A DNA stretch of 22,500 bases from Chromera velia (taxonomy: Eukaryota; Sar; Chromeraceae): positions 74,333 through 96,832 of the forward strand of contig JAHBMJ010002182.1 in assembly GCA_018398765.1 (NCBI GenBank), in the 5' to 3' direction. Within the stretch, counting starts at the first letter, position 1, and each line of letters opens with the position of its first letter. The position numbers and the translations under genes were made by a program. This document shows, one piece after another, positions 1 through 10,132 of the stretch. The notes under the pieces were generated by a model, which was not told the origin of the DNA, ran no database searches, and saw nothing but the letters and a program-made list of their open reading frames with translations.

Positions 1-3000
1 GGTGAAGTCGATTTTTGTGAAACCAGGAGGCCACCGCCACGCCCTCACCGCCTCTCCCAGATCACCCACCCCCGTCTCATCAAATCGAAAAGAATGAAAT
101 CCCAAGGTCTTCAAAGAGGGAAGCTTACCGGAGGCGAGGGCGACTGACAAAGCACCCCCGACACAGTCGGCTCTCGTTTCACAAAGATTAAAAAGCCTTA
201 ATTTCGGCATCCCCCTTTCACTCTGCACAATCTCTCTCATGAAACCTTCCCATGACTCTTTTTCAATGTTTTGGTTTAAGCTCAGATTCAGGGAGGCGAC
301 ACCGACAAGCCCCCCCTCCTCACTGCATGACCCAACGCCCCGAGACCTTCATCGGTCAGACGCGAGTTCGACAGATTAATGTCCGAAAGTTTGGGCAACT
401 TTCCAGACATCAGAGCTCCCCCCAATGACACCCCTCCTTCTCCTGCTCTTGTACGACATAAACGAAGTTCCTCCAAAAACGGCAACCCCTCCTCACTTTC
501 CACCACTGACCCCATCAGGGCCTCCATCCCTTCAGAACCGAACCATTCGTCATGCGACTCGGGAACCCCTACCAGCTGTAGCACCCGCAGGCCGGATAGA
601 TTCCCGACTCTGACTGCTTCAGCAAATCCGGTGATGTCTGCGTCCGTCAAGGGGGAACCCTTCGATATGAATTCAGAAAGCATGGGGAGTTTTGTGTGAC
701 TGAGGGAAGAAAACAACAGGGACTTTCCCTCCTCAATATTCTCTTCCTCCTCCTCCTCCTCCTCCTCCTCCCAGCCACCTATTAGTAAAGCGCGACTGTC
801 GACCCCCAGCTTTCGGACGCAGCAAAAATGCCCCCTTTCAATCGCCTCTCCAACCAACCTAAGCCCCTGGTTTGCATTCTCCTCAAAACACAAATGCAAG
901 TCAAGCATCTCATACTTTGACCCCTTATCTGCACTATTCATCCCTTCAAAGAACGTGATCACTTGATTGGGATAGAGGCGGAGGTCTAGTGTGCGAATAG
1001 AGGGGTATCTGCACGCACCGAGTGCCCTCACTTCCTCTTCGTTCACAGACGAAGAGTATAAGCAGACACCCCGCACACACAGGTCGGGTGGGCACTCGGG
1101 AGCGCTCAGAGCGCCAAGGAATGCCTCCAAGATTTCCCTTCCAACTGACCTCATACCCCGTGCATCATTCACTCTCAACTCCCTCAGACGAGGGACCCCC
1201 CCTACCCGAAGAGCCCCTCCCAAATCACCCAGAAACCTACCCACAAAATCATTCCCCCCCAAGTCTAGAACCTCCAAATTTGGGAGGTTCCTCTTTGCCA
1301 TCGACTCTGTCAGAGGCTTCACCGCCCCATCAGTGAGCCCGCACTGTCGCACCAGAATCTCACGGAGAGACGGCAGAGAACTCACACACAGAATCGAAGA
1401 GAGCCCCTCCATCTCCTCCACCGCCCCGATTGCATTCCCCGAAAGATTCAAAGTCTCCACTTTCAGGGACTTCTCCCTCATAGCCTCGCACAATGTCTCC
1501 AGTCCCTCTTTCTCGAGGCCAGTCGCCTCGAGGTCAAGCACACGGAGGGAGGCGGCATTCCCCTCTCTGACCCCTTCTGCCACTGCTCGGATTCCGTCAG
1601 AACCGAGAGGGTTGCCTGAAGGCAGCAGAGACGCATCGCACACTTGACAGATCACAAATAAAGAAAAAGAGATCGTCGACCCATGCAGAACCATTGATCA
1701 GGACAGATGCGCAATGCGCAATACAATGCAGGTTGCATGAGTATGTCGGATCATGGAGAAGAAACGAAATTAGTACATTACAGTGAAAGAAGTCGCTCCA
1801 CCCGATCCATCGACGGAGAAGAGATGAAAGAGCAAAAGAGAGACAGCGATCGATGGAATTGCGAGATGACCCAAGTTGAGTGACTGAGACGAAAGGCCGA
1901 AGAAGTGGGAGCAGCCAAGAGAGCTTGGGAGCATTTTCATGTGAGAGATTCTCCTTCATGGAATATCTAGTAAAGTGCATGATAAATTCACTCGATCCGT
2001 GAATGTCTCTCTTTATCAATTTATGCTTGCCCTCATGTTTGTCCGGGTGCCTGTACATTTGCCTGCTTACTCTTTGTCTGCTCATTCCTCTGTTTTCTTA
2101 TTTTTTCAGCTGCGTGAAAGCCTCTTCGATTCTTTTTTGAACTCGACCCTATCTCTTGCCGCGACGACTATCTGACTCTGTTATTGCCTCACGGACTCTT
2201 TAAAAGCACTTTCCATTCACCACGATTCTCTTTCTCTCTCCCTCCCTCCCCCCCCCCCACTGCATTTTGATGCTTTGCAGTCCATTCAATTCTTCTGCAC
2301 AAAAACACTCAAGAGGATGCGGGTCTCAACCTCTAACTGTCCTACCGACGGTTCTCCCACCTAGGTCCACTTTTTCGCTGCATGACTTTGGTGAATGAAT
2401 GGACATGCATGTATCTGACTGACCCTTCAAGCAGAGGTGTTCCAAAGAAGGCAAAAGGAGCGGCAAGACCTGAGAGGCCTCTGAGGGTCCCATAGAGTTC
2501 TCTGCATGCAGATTCGATCCTTCAATCCTTTCATGGTCGTGCATCGTTAGTTAATTGTGGGGCCGGACAGAGAGATGCACGCACACAGAAGCTTAGGTGG
2601 AGGGAGCCATAGATCGACGCCGTCATGCGCATGCACGAAACAGGCAACGAACGGAGTGCCTCTCTCATCCACGCAAACTGAAAGCTGATCCTTCTCCTCA
2701 TGGCGGGAGAGCAAAGCTCTCCTTCCCTTCCTCGTTCACTGCTTGAATCTTGCCCAACCCACCTGCAAATGTGAAGCTCTTGAGTCGGGGGGCCTCCGTT
2801 TTCCCTTCTCTCCCAGCTGCCACTCGTTTCAAGAAGTTGAGAAGAAGAAGAAGGGCACGTCCCCTGACGGCCCGGGAGTCTGCACACACGGGTTGGTTGG
2901 TCAAAAGTTTTTTTTTTTATCATGTGACCGGGTGAAGTTTTGATATGCATGGGTGATTGCCTCTACCTACAGGCACTACCAAGCAAAAGAACACATACTT

Positions 3001-4627
3001 CTCTCATGAAAACTGTGCGAGTCACCATTCTGGGTGTTTCGGGACGCATGCACGTGTGCGTGCGCATGCATAGTGCAATTCCCCGGGCTGCTTGATTGGC
3101 AATGCCGAGGAGACGCGCCACGGACACAACCAGAAAGGAGGTCGGAACAAAACCTTGGCAAGGTGACAAGAACACAGAGAGCAGACAGACGGTGACGCAG
3201 TTGAGAAGAAAACAAAGACTCCCTCACCCTTACTCACCCAATTTGATCTCCTCAACGGTGGAAGGGAGGGCGTTCAAGAGGATATAGATTTTCTCTGGGG
3301 ACAAGCCGCGCACGCCTGCAAAGAGAAACGAGAGGAGAGGGAAGGTGACTGGATGAAAGCAGACAGAGAAGAAAGAAAAAACGAATGGAGAATGAAGGGA
3401 TCAATGAAACAGACAAAGAATTCAGGGCAGTCTTCTCCTTCCGCTTCCACCTTGACCGAATTTCCAAAAATGTTCTCAGCACAAACCGCCGGTCTCTTGC
3501 TGTGTCAGGACATGCGTAGACGTTTGTGCCACTTCATCAAAAAGCTGAAGAAGGGCGGTGATGCATATCGACAGGCAGGCCCCCGTAAAGTCATTTGTGA
3601 CGTGCTCGTCAATTTTCTCTTCCCCCCCAAAGAGAAACGACAGACTCTTTCTTTCCGCCCGTCAAACGGTGCTACACTCGTCATCTCACCTGAGAGGTCG
3701 AGACCGCGAGGAAAGTCGAAGGGGTTCTTCTTGTCTTTTTTCTTCCCAGGGGCTTCGTTTCGTTCCTGCACACCGTGGAAGCGGAAGAATGAAGAAGATA
3801 TCAGGGCGTTCTCACTCTCGTCTTTTAGTGGGTTGGTCGTATCGATTCTGAAAAATTGCAACTGAGAGAAAGACGTTGGAACAGATGGAGTGAGTATACC
3901 CATACTAAGAAGGGAGGTCCCGGTCTCAAGCGCTCAGGAGAAAGCGGTCTGCTTGCAAGGGTAATTCGGCTCAATTCCAATTTCGAGTGTATGCTCACCA
4001 AGAGACTAAATGACCGACTGACTGACTGACTGACTGACTGACTGACTGACTTTGGTCTTCAGGAACGCACTCAACCAGGCAAGCCCGAAGGACTCCCTCT
4101 GTGTCGCCAGGTCGGAAAGCAACTGCGAGACAGACAGACAAGACAGACAGACAGACAGAAGGAACAGAAGGGGGGCAGCTAGGGGGGGAAGAACGACAGA
4201 GAGCATGTGAGTCCTTATGGGGAAGGAGAAGGAAGAAAAGGAGACAACGTGCCTGGGGACCACATAGGCTGATAAGAACGAGAGGCAAGCGAGGAGAGAG
4301 CAGGCAACGTCCTGCGTCAATTTGTGTAGCGGTACCTTCAGTCAAGTCTGGAGGAAAGAGAGATCGGGTATTCGACAATCGCCCTCTTCTCCCTTTCTGT
4401 GCGAAGACCTCGAGAGCGAAACAGAAAGAAAAGAGAGAAAAGATGCCTCTCGGCGACGGGCCAACCTGAGGATTCAGCTTCATCCGGTGCATGAAGAAAT
4501 TCAGGCTCTTGTCTCTCGAATCCACACTTGCCGTCTCCTCCGTGTCCGTCTCCGAGTTTCCTCTACTCTTCGGATTCTCCCCACCAATCGCGGAAAGGGC
4601 AGCATTTCGAGCTCCCTCAATCATCAT
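1..4627 (-). CDS. Leucine-rich-repeat protein (RNI-like), 4 exons, incomplete at left edge
   Basis: Exons on the minus strand: 4627-4466, 3861-3690, 3315-3238 and 1615 to beyond 1. The start is the ATG pair at 4627. Donors are CAG|gttggc, CAG|gtgaga and TGG|gtgagt; acceptors are ctctcag, tttgcag and ccttcag. The phases (0, 1, 1) agree at every junction. The first ~110 residues are charged and not recognised. After them, about 18 repeats of the type LxxLxLxxNxLxxEG follow with ~28-residue spacing, typical of ribonuclease-inhibitor-like LRRs, which bind proteins. An acidic run of about 10 Glu interrupts the array near 745-772. The frame breaks in a 7-base C run at 310-316 (G on the coding strand): one more G would continue the repeats in frame to the window edge. 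Sequencing error, allele or pseudogene are all possible. No signal peptide or membrane span was seen. The partner is unknown. Confidence 0.8.
745..772. repeat. (TCC)n / (GAG)n trinucleotide tract inside the LRR exon
   Basis: About nine TCC units on the plus strand encode a run of glutamates between LRR units on the minus strand. The repeat stays in frame and looks like an expandable coding microsatellite. Confidence 0.85.
1616..3237 (-). other. Intron 3 of the LRR gene (1622 bp)
   Basis: This long stretch between LRR exons 3 and 4 starts gtgagta and ends ccttcag on the minus strand. I saw no exon in it whose phase or LRR content fits. It holds a C-rich run near 2247, TGCATGCA at 2503-2510 and several GCATGC-type palindromes near 2625 and 3045-3070. 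Confidence 0.7.
4016..4159. repeat. (GACT)n and (ACAG)n microsatellites in LRR intron 1
   Basis: Nine or so perfect GACT units at about 4016-4051 are followed, from about 4128 to 4159, by ACAG/ACAGA units. Both lie inside the first intron of the LRR gene (4465-3862) and code for nothing credible. Confidence 0.85.
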
Positions 4628-5359
4628 TGCACACTTTTATAGATGATCGTGGACAGATTGAATGAAACTCGATGTCCCTCACAGAGCAGCTACAACTTCC
4701 CCTGCATGCAGGTTCCAGAAAAGACAGTCCAGAATTCATCAAGGAGGCTTCGAAAGTGCCCAGTGGGCTCAAGCGCGGCTCGTGCTACGAGTCGTGTACA
4801 GTCTGTCATCGATCCCTGAATCTGCCTGTGATGGACAGTGACAAAGATTCCGTCTCTCTCTCTCTGCCACTCGTGCAGATTTCTGAGAAATTAAGACGAA
4901 TCATTCTGTCAGACACCATTGCAGACTTCAAATAATCGAAATAATGAAATGAGACGTATACCGGCCACGCACGAAATTGGCCCCGCAGAAAGCGAAGCGG
5001 GCCCAGCTAGGGGCCGGCGCTTCGCAAACAATTCCCGGCCGCAGCCACCGCGCGCGCCGCGGGGCCCCCCGGGCCCCCCGCCGCGGCCCCCCGCGCTGCA
5101 TGCAGGATCGAATTAAGCGAGTTGGCAAATGCAGTGCCCGAACTTTCATGAAGAGAAGAAAGCTTCAGAGAGTCAGTCATGATCTGGCTCATCATACGGG
5201 TTTGCATCTTGACAGAAGGAAGACTCAAGAGCAGTCTCTCTTGAGAGGTGGAGAGAGAGACCCAGAGGGTCACCATACCCACACCGTTCAGCCGTCTCGC
5301 CGTCTCCTTCACCTGAAGATCCGTCTCGCAACTTCAACGGCACTTCTCCACACTGCACT
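4628..5359. promoter_or_regulatory. Divergent intergenic region between LRR and cold-shock genes
   Basis: The LRR gene (minus) and the cold-shock gene (plus) start back to back here, so the 732 bp should hold both promoters. A very GC-rich block at about 4978-5104 contains CCGCGG and GGGCCC palindromes. TGCATGCA occurs at 4703-4710 (inside CCTGCATGCAGG) and 5097-5104. TGCATGC is a known binding motif of some ApiAP2 factors in apicomplexans, but its use here is inference. The open frame at 4672-4935 has no recognisable content, although a 5' exon cannot be excluded. Confidence 0.5.
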
Positions 5360-5660
5360 ATGTTCGCTGTATGTGCGGTTCGTCCAGGAAGAAAGTTTCC
5401 GTCTTTGGTGAGGACTCTTATCAACAACCCAGCGCCAGCGGGACCCTGTAGACGGAAGGAGCTCGGGGTGGTGAAGAAGTTTCATAGGCACAAGGGATTT
5501 GGATTTATTGGTGGGTCTCAAGGGCCGGTGCTACTGTCTGCCCGGACTCTCTCTCTCTCTCTCTCTCCCTCCTCCCCATCCCCGCCTCTCTCTGTGCCTG
5601 TGTCTGTGTCTGTGTCTGTGTTTATGTGCGTGCGAGAGAGAGAGAGAGAGAGAGAGAGTC

Positions 5661-5691
<31 letters not shown>

Positions 5692-7683
5692 GAAACAGAG
5701 AGAGAAAGAGGAAGGGAGAGAGAGAGAGAGAGAGCTTCTTTGTGTACTTCCAACGACACGAGTCGGAGTCGTTCGGCACTGCACTCTGACACATCTTCAC
5801 CATCTAGACAAATTCGCTTGGCAAATCATTTTTTGGATGTCTTGCTTCTAAGTCCCTTTCCTTTCTTTCTCTTCCACGCTTCCAATCCTCCCCTTCTTTC
5901 CCCCCACTGGGCTGGCCCCTCTTTCGCAGAAAAATGTCAAGAAGCTCTCTGTCTGTCTTTGTGTCTGCCCGGCCAATTCTACTGCATTCGGAGAGAGTTC
6001 GCGCATCTGTTCAGAGACGGTTTGGTAGATGCAGGCGCTTGCGGCTTTGCTCGTCCGGGTGAATGTGCTCTCTGTCTTTTCTGTCTCCTCAGCTAGAGGG
6101 TTGTTTCAAACAAACAGCAACGTGGAATGTAAAGTAAAGATGGCTGTTCACCCTCTTCTGTGCATTTGCATGAAGCTCCCGTCTCCGGAGGACCCGACGT
6201 CTTCGTTCACTACTCAGATATCGCAGCGACAAGTCAGTGAGAAGAAGGAAGGGTCGGAAGACTCAGTGCCGAAGTATTCGGATTCTTTGAGTGCTCCAAC
6301 AAGCCACTAAAAGAATGAGCCGAGAGAGGCGAAGAAACCAGACGTCTGGAAAGCACAAATTTTGTCAGCGATACTTTTGTCACATGTCTATAGTGCGCAA
6401 ACAGCAATCCTTTTACTTTTTCTTTGGACGAAGATATGTAGTAGAGAAGAGCATTATGAGATCGAGAGTCGGTGCGTTCCTGTGTCAATGCTCTCCGTCC
6501 TTTCAGGCGCCTCCGTGGAAGCAGTGAAGGCACAAAATTCCCGTTCCGGGGCCGCAATAAGAAAAACGCAGTGGAAAGGCGATGCCGGCAGAGGTCAGGC
6601 ACTCCTACTACATTTGCTTTCTGGATGAGAAACTTGGGGGTCGTGTATACTTTCCCAGTGGTTTTGCGTTTGCTTCCTTTCTTCGCTCATTTTTTCCCCT
6701 TTCTGTCGTTCTTTCTCTTTGTCTTTCTTGCTTCCTTCATTCGTTCCTTCGTTTCTGTCTTCCGTTCAGCATCGTAGTAGGGTTAATTCATTCATCCATT
6801 CATCCATCCATTCATCCGTCCATCCATTCATTCATTCATTCGTTCTTCCTTTGTTTCCACTTCCTAGGTTTCTGCGTTGCCTTATTGCCCGAATCTTTCC
6901 TTATCTCCTTTCGCCCTTTGGATTGCTTTTTTTCTGTGTTGCTCCTTCGTCTACTGGCTTCCTGTTGATTCTTCCTTTTGTCTGCCAGCTCCCCTGCCTG
7001 TCTCTTTGCCTGCCTGCGCTTCTATTTGTGCATCTGGGTTGCTGTCTGTTTCTGTACAACATGGGAGAAGGAATGGGAGAAAAATAAAACATGAAGTCAT
7101 ACTTTTCTGCCTCCCTGCCTGACTGCGTGGAACGGGGAAGGGAAGAAAGGACAGAAATCACGAAAAAAATACAGGCAAACAACAATCAAAAGGAAAAAGG
7201 AACACCGGACAGGCAGCTAAACAGACAGGACGATAGGACGAAAGGAAAAAAAAAGAAAAAAAAGAAGGGAAGAAAGACGGAGGAAAAGTTTGAAAGAGGA
7301 AAAAACAAAAAAGGTGGGAGGGAAGGAATGAAGGAGTGGAGGAACGGAGAATAAGAAAGAAATGCAAGGTCCCTCAAAATAATATATTATGAACTCGTAC
7401 TATTGCCTGGCTCCGAAAAGATAGAGGAGATGCCCCGTCACACAGCCAGCAGATCCATTCACTATGGGCTGTGGAGAGCTGAGCTCCACTGGCATAGTCG
7501 ACCTTCATTCATTCTTGCATGCATGAGTCCCAACTCATCATCAGTGCTCTCGTTGCCTCCCCTTGAGTCTCTGCAGCCTCGTGGATGTTGCTTCCAGGGG
7601 AGCGTGTCCAGTTTGAGTTGGAATGGGACTCTGTTGCAATGCGCCCTTCGGCAAGGCTGGTAGAAGTACTTGTGGGAGATTGA
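5360..7683 (+). CDS. Small cold-shock-domain protein (104 aa, 3 exons)
   Basis: Exons 5360-5510, 6176-6232 and 7577-7683 (stop TGA 7681-7683). Donors are ATTG|gtgggt and ACAA|gtcagt; acceptors are gcatgaag and ctctgcag. Phases are 1 and 1, and the total is 315 bp. One cold-shock domain starts at residue ~36 with GVVKKF. It has the RNP1-like KGFGFI (45-50) and RNP2-like VFVHY (59-63). A closing GERVQFELEW (77-86) sits at the same distance from the DI of RNP2 as in bacterial CspA. Cold-shock domains bind single-stranded RNA or DNA, so an RNA chaperone role is expected. The first ~33 residues are basic with almost no acidic residues and could be an organelle targeting peptide; that is inference. 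The start is the nearest upstream ATG in frame; an earlier exon is possible. A possible 87-bp cassette exon lies at 6507-6593. Confidence 0.8.
5549..5735. repeat. Compound microsatellites in cold-shock intron 1
   Basis: The intron carries (CT)n near 5549-5566, (TGTGTC)n near 5595-5622, (GA)n near 5633-5658, (GACA)n near 5659-5692 and another (GA)n near 5717-5735. The open frames across it are low-complexity artefacts. Confidence 0.85.
6507..6593 (+). other. Candidate 87-bp cassette exon in the cold-shock gene
   Basis: A strong acceptor (ctctccgtcctttcag) precedes 6507 and a donor (GAG|gtcagg) follows 6593. The length is a multiple of three. With phase 1 on both sides it reads open, adding 29 mostly polar residues to the loop of the cold-shock domain before GERVQF. 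Skipping it gives the standard domain length, so the main product probably lacks it. It may be a decoy splice pair. Confidence 0.3.
6785..6845. repeat. (ATTC/ATCC)n tetranucleotide repeat in cold-shock intron 2
   Basis: Alternating CATT and CATC units lie within intron 2 (6233-7576) of the cold-shock gene. The rest of that intron is pyrimidine-rich to about 7000, then A/G-rich with poly-A tracts near 7247-7270. I see no further exon there apart from the 6507-6593 candidate. Confidence 0.85.
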
Positions 7684-8428
7684 TCGATGAACATATATTT
7701 GATTTATAGCAATTTTGCAAGGCCTTTCGTGATCTCAATTGATGTTTTTGAAAACGTGTTTTTCACCAATCATAAGCCATCCATCGATGACCACCCCATG
7801 AGCAAATTGGAATCTGAGAATGACGAACTAGCCCAATCAATTTTTCATTTAAGTATTTTTCACAAAGTATAAAAAGTAATAAAAAGTTAGAACTTGAAAC
7901 TGACAGTGCTTTTAGATCTTGACTTGACTTGACTGCATTATTAGTTTGAGCTCCAATTCACTTTTTATAGCTAACATAAAAAAAAAAAAAAGTGTATGTA
8001 CAAAAAGAAAAAACAAATACAATATTTCTATCATTTTTTACTACTTTTTTTTTGTATACTTTTATAGGGCAGAAATAATTTAATTGTTCAAGAAATAAAC
8101 TAGAATGTTAATGGGTAATATTCAGTAACATTTTTAAGCCTGATGCTCTAGCTGAGGCTAGGCATCAGACATAGTACCGCAACTACCGTAACTAGTACTA
8201 GAACTAGTACCATTAAAAATCTGGTCAAAAGACGGAAGATCAACCAGTATTAAAGAAGTAGCGGAAAACATGCAATTCTACAAGTAATTAATTGGTGGTC
8301 AATGTCACTCAATGCTCGTCAACACCAATTTAGATTATCAGTTAAAGAAACAGCGGCTCATTCCAAAGAGCATTTACGATATGGGCTTCACCCGATTCTC
8401 GACCTCCAAAGTGGACCAGTACATAGCT
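7684..8428. other. AT-rich spacer between convergent genes
   Basis: The stop codons of the cold-shock gene (plus) and the CCCH/HIT-like gene (minus) face each other across this 745-bp stretch. It is far more AT-rich than the flanking genes and has poly-A and poly-T runs near 7977-8055. It also has a CTTGACTTGACTTGACT motif near 7919 and a perfect 7-2-7 palindrome GTACTAGAACTAGTAC at 8195-8210. A stem CTGATGC/GCATCAG lies near 8141-8170. No convincing gene was found. Confidence 0.6.
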
Positions 8429-10132
8429 TTAGTCTCTTTGCAACTCGCTCTGCATCAGTATTGCTCTAAGCTCTTGAAGGTCCTCACTCTCCCACCACCT
8501 GCAGAGACTTTCGTAGTCTGCATGCACATGGGCGTGACAGTCCGAGTTACCGGTCTCAAATGTTCCCACATTCAACACAAGCCACTTGGCTTCGACACTC
8601 TGCAACTCAGACGTCACCCCAACTTCCTCTGCGACAGACTTGGTCTTCTTCGCTCTACAGCCACTGCCACTGCTGCTGCTGCTGCTACTGCTGTTGCTGG
8701 GATCTGCGTGATTGTCAGAGGGAAACAGCCAGTCGTGGATAAAGTTCCAAAAACGATACGCTCTGGAGCTTGAAGGATCGATCAGTTCTTTGTTCGTCCA
8801 ATGTGGTAGGGTCAGAGGACCAATGAACAACCAGTGGGAGGGCCCTACCACCTCGCATGTCGGCAGTGCCACGCTCGTGCACTTCAAACTGCGATAGCCA
8901 CATCGATGCATCTCTCCGTCCGACTTCTGGATGTTGTCAGGGCACTGGTATGGAGAATCCCGCCATCCTCTCGGCTTCTTCTCTTCACCGTCGGACGGGT
9001 GCCATCTCCAACAGGTTCTCTTCTTCTTTTTCTTCCCCCCACACACGTTTTTACACCGATCCTGGGCGGTGCACTTGCACCCGCACAGGCATCGCCTGGT
9101 GACCATCTGGAGGGTGCCAGCGCCAACAGGACCGAGGTGTCTGGAGGAAATCTGGACACACGTCGCCGAACTGGCACACACCGCTCCGGAAACGGGCAGG
9201 GCGGCAGTGCGTCCCGTCTGCGGGATGCCAGGTATCCTTTCGCTTAGCGCACAGGGCTGGGTCGCTGCAGTTGCTCCCGTGCTCACAGATGGTCTCAAAG
9301 GCCTTTGAAAACTGCAAACAGGACGAGAAGAGCCAGGGCAAGCACCAAAAGGGCAGAAATTCTCTTGTGGTTGAGTGAAGGACAGTGGAGTAGACAGGGC
9401 AACGGTCTCTCTCTCTGCTCAGGGTCACTGCCCACGTCTGTCTCTTACTGAAGGACCCGTGTTCAAGAAAAACAAATAACAACTGGAAGGGCAAGTCAGC
9501 AGTCCCGGTGCTTGTGCCGGAACAGAAGAAGGAAATCTAGAAATGCAATTTGAGTGACGGCAATCTCAAGGTCTTATCTCAAAACTGTGAGTCGAGGCAC
9601 TCACCTGCAAAGTGCTAGTGTGAGAATCCAGAAGTCTCTCGGCCCAAGCGCGTGCAAATCCTTTCGCAAGCTCCCCTTTCCTCTCCCTCTGCTGTAAGAT
9701 CCTGAACAGATAGACGGGATTGGACTTCCAAAAGATCGAAAACCCATCTCTCGGAGACGCCGTCTCCTTTCCGTTTGACACGCCGTCTCCCTCCTCTCTT
9801 TCAACAGCCGTCTCCTTCTTCTTTCTGATGACAACAGAGAACCCCGGCAGGTCCTCTGATCGTCTCTTGATCTCTTCTCGCCAGAGCGGATCTGAGAGAC
9901 GGGAGATGAATCCGTCACAAACGGTCCAACGCAAGGAGAGCCAGTCAGCAGGAACACAAACTTCTTCCTTCAATTGGAGAGAGGGCGGTGCACCTGTCTC
10001 GTCTGAAGGCTTGTTGTCTGACTGAGCTTGAGGAGGTGAAGCCGAAGGAGCATCGTTGCTCTGACTAGGCAGGCTGTCCTGATGATCTGTACTCCTTACG
10101 AGAAATGCAGGGGGTGATCCCAAGAGAGACAT
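8429..10132 (-). CDS. CCCH-like zinc-finger protein with C-terminal histidine-triad-like motif
   Basis: Exon 1 is 10132-9605 (176 codons, donor CAG|gtgagt). Intron 9604-9312 ends tttgcag, and exon 2 runs from 9311 to stop TAA 8431-8429, joined in phase 0. Residues 1-60 are Ser/Pro-rich, followed by a helical region. Three Cys/His clusters follow. CEHGSNC..WHPADG, CQFGDVC..CWRWHPPDG and CTAQDRC..CWRWHPSDG share a Cx5C start and a WHPxDG end, like CCCH fingers that bind RNA. Near the C-terminus, NVG..ETGNSDCHAHVHA matches the HIT pattern NxG..G.SxxHxHxH, as in nucleotidyl hydrolases and CwfJ-like splicing proteins. A poly-Ser tract (AGC repeats) lies between. The frame changes by one base at about 9096-9132, explained by an indel or by a 37-nt intron. 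The family assignment is moderate; the coding exons are firm. Confidence 0.65.

Noticed and set aside
1597-1694. ATG at 1694 as the start of the LRR protein
   Set aside because: The first ~26 residues from that ATG are intron sequence; the acceptor at 1616 joins in phase to upstream exons that extend the LRR unit.
6233-6777. Alternative cold-shock exon 2 donor at 6236 joined to 6507 with a long hydrophobic tail
   Set aside because: It reads into low-complexity T-rich intron sequence and loses the cold-shock domain ending; the exon at 7577-7683 restores GERVQFELEW at the expected spacing.
8312-8773. Plus-strand 153-codon open frame
   Set aside because: It is antisense to the HIT-like exon, and its Thr/Ala runs come from the poly-Ser AGC repeat.
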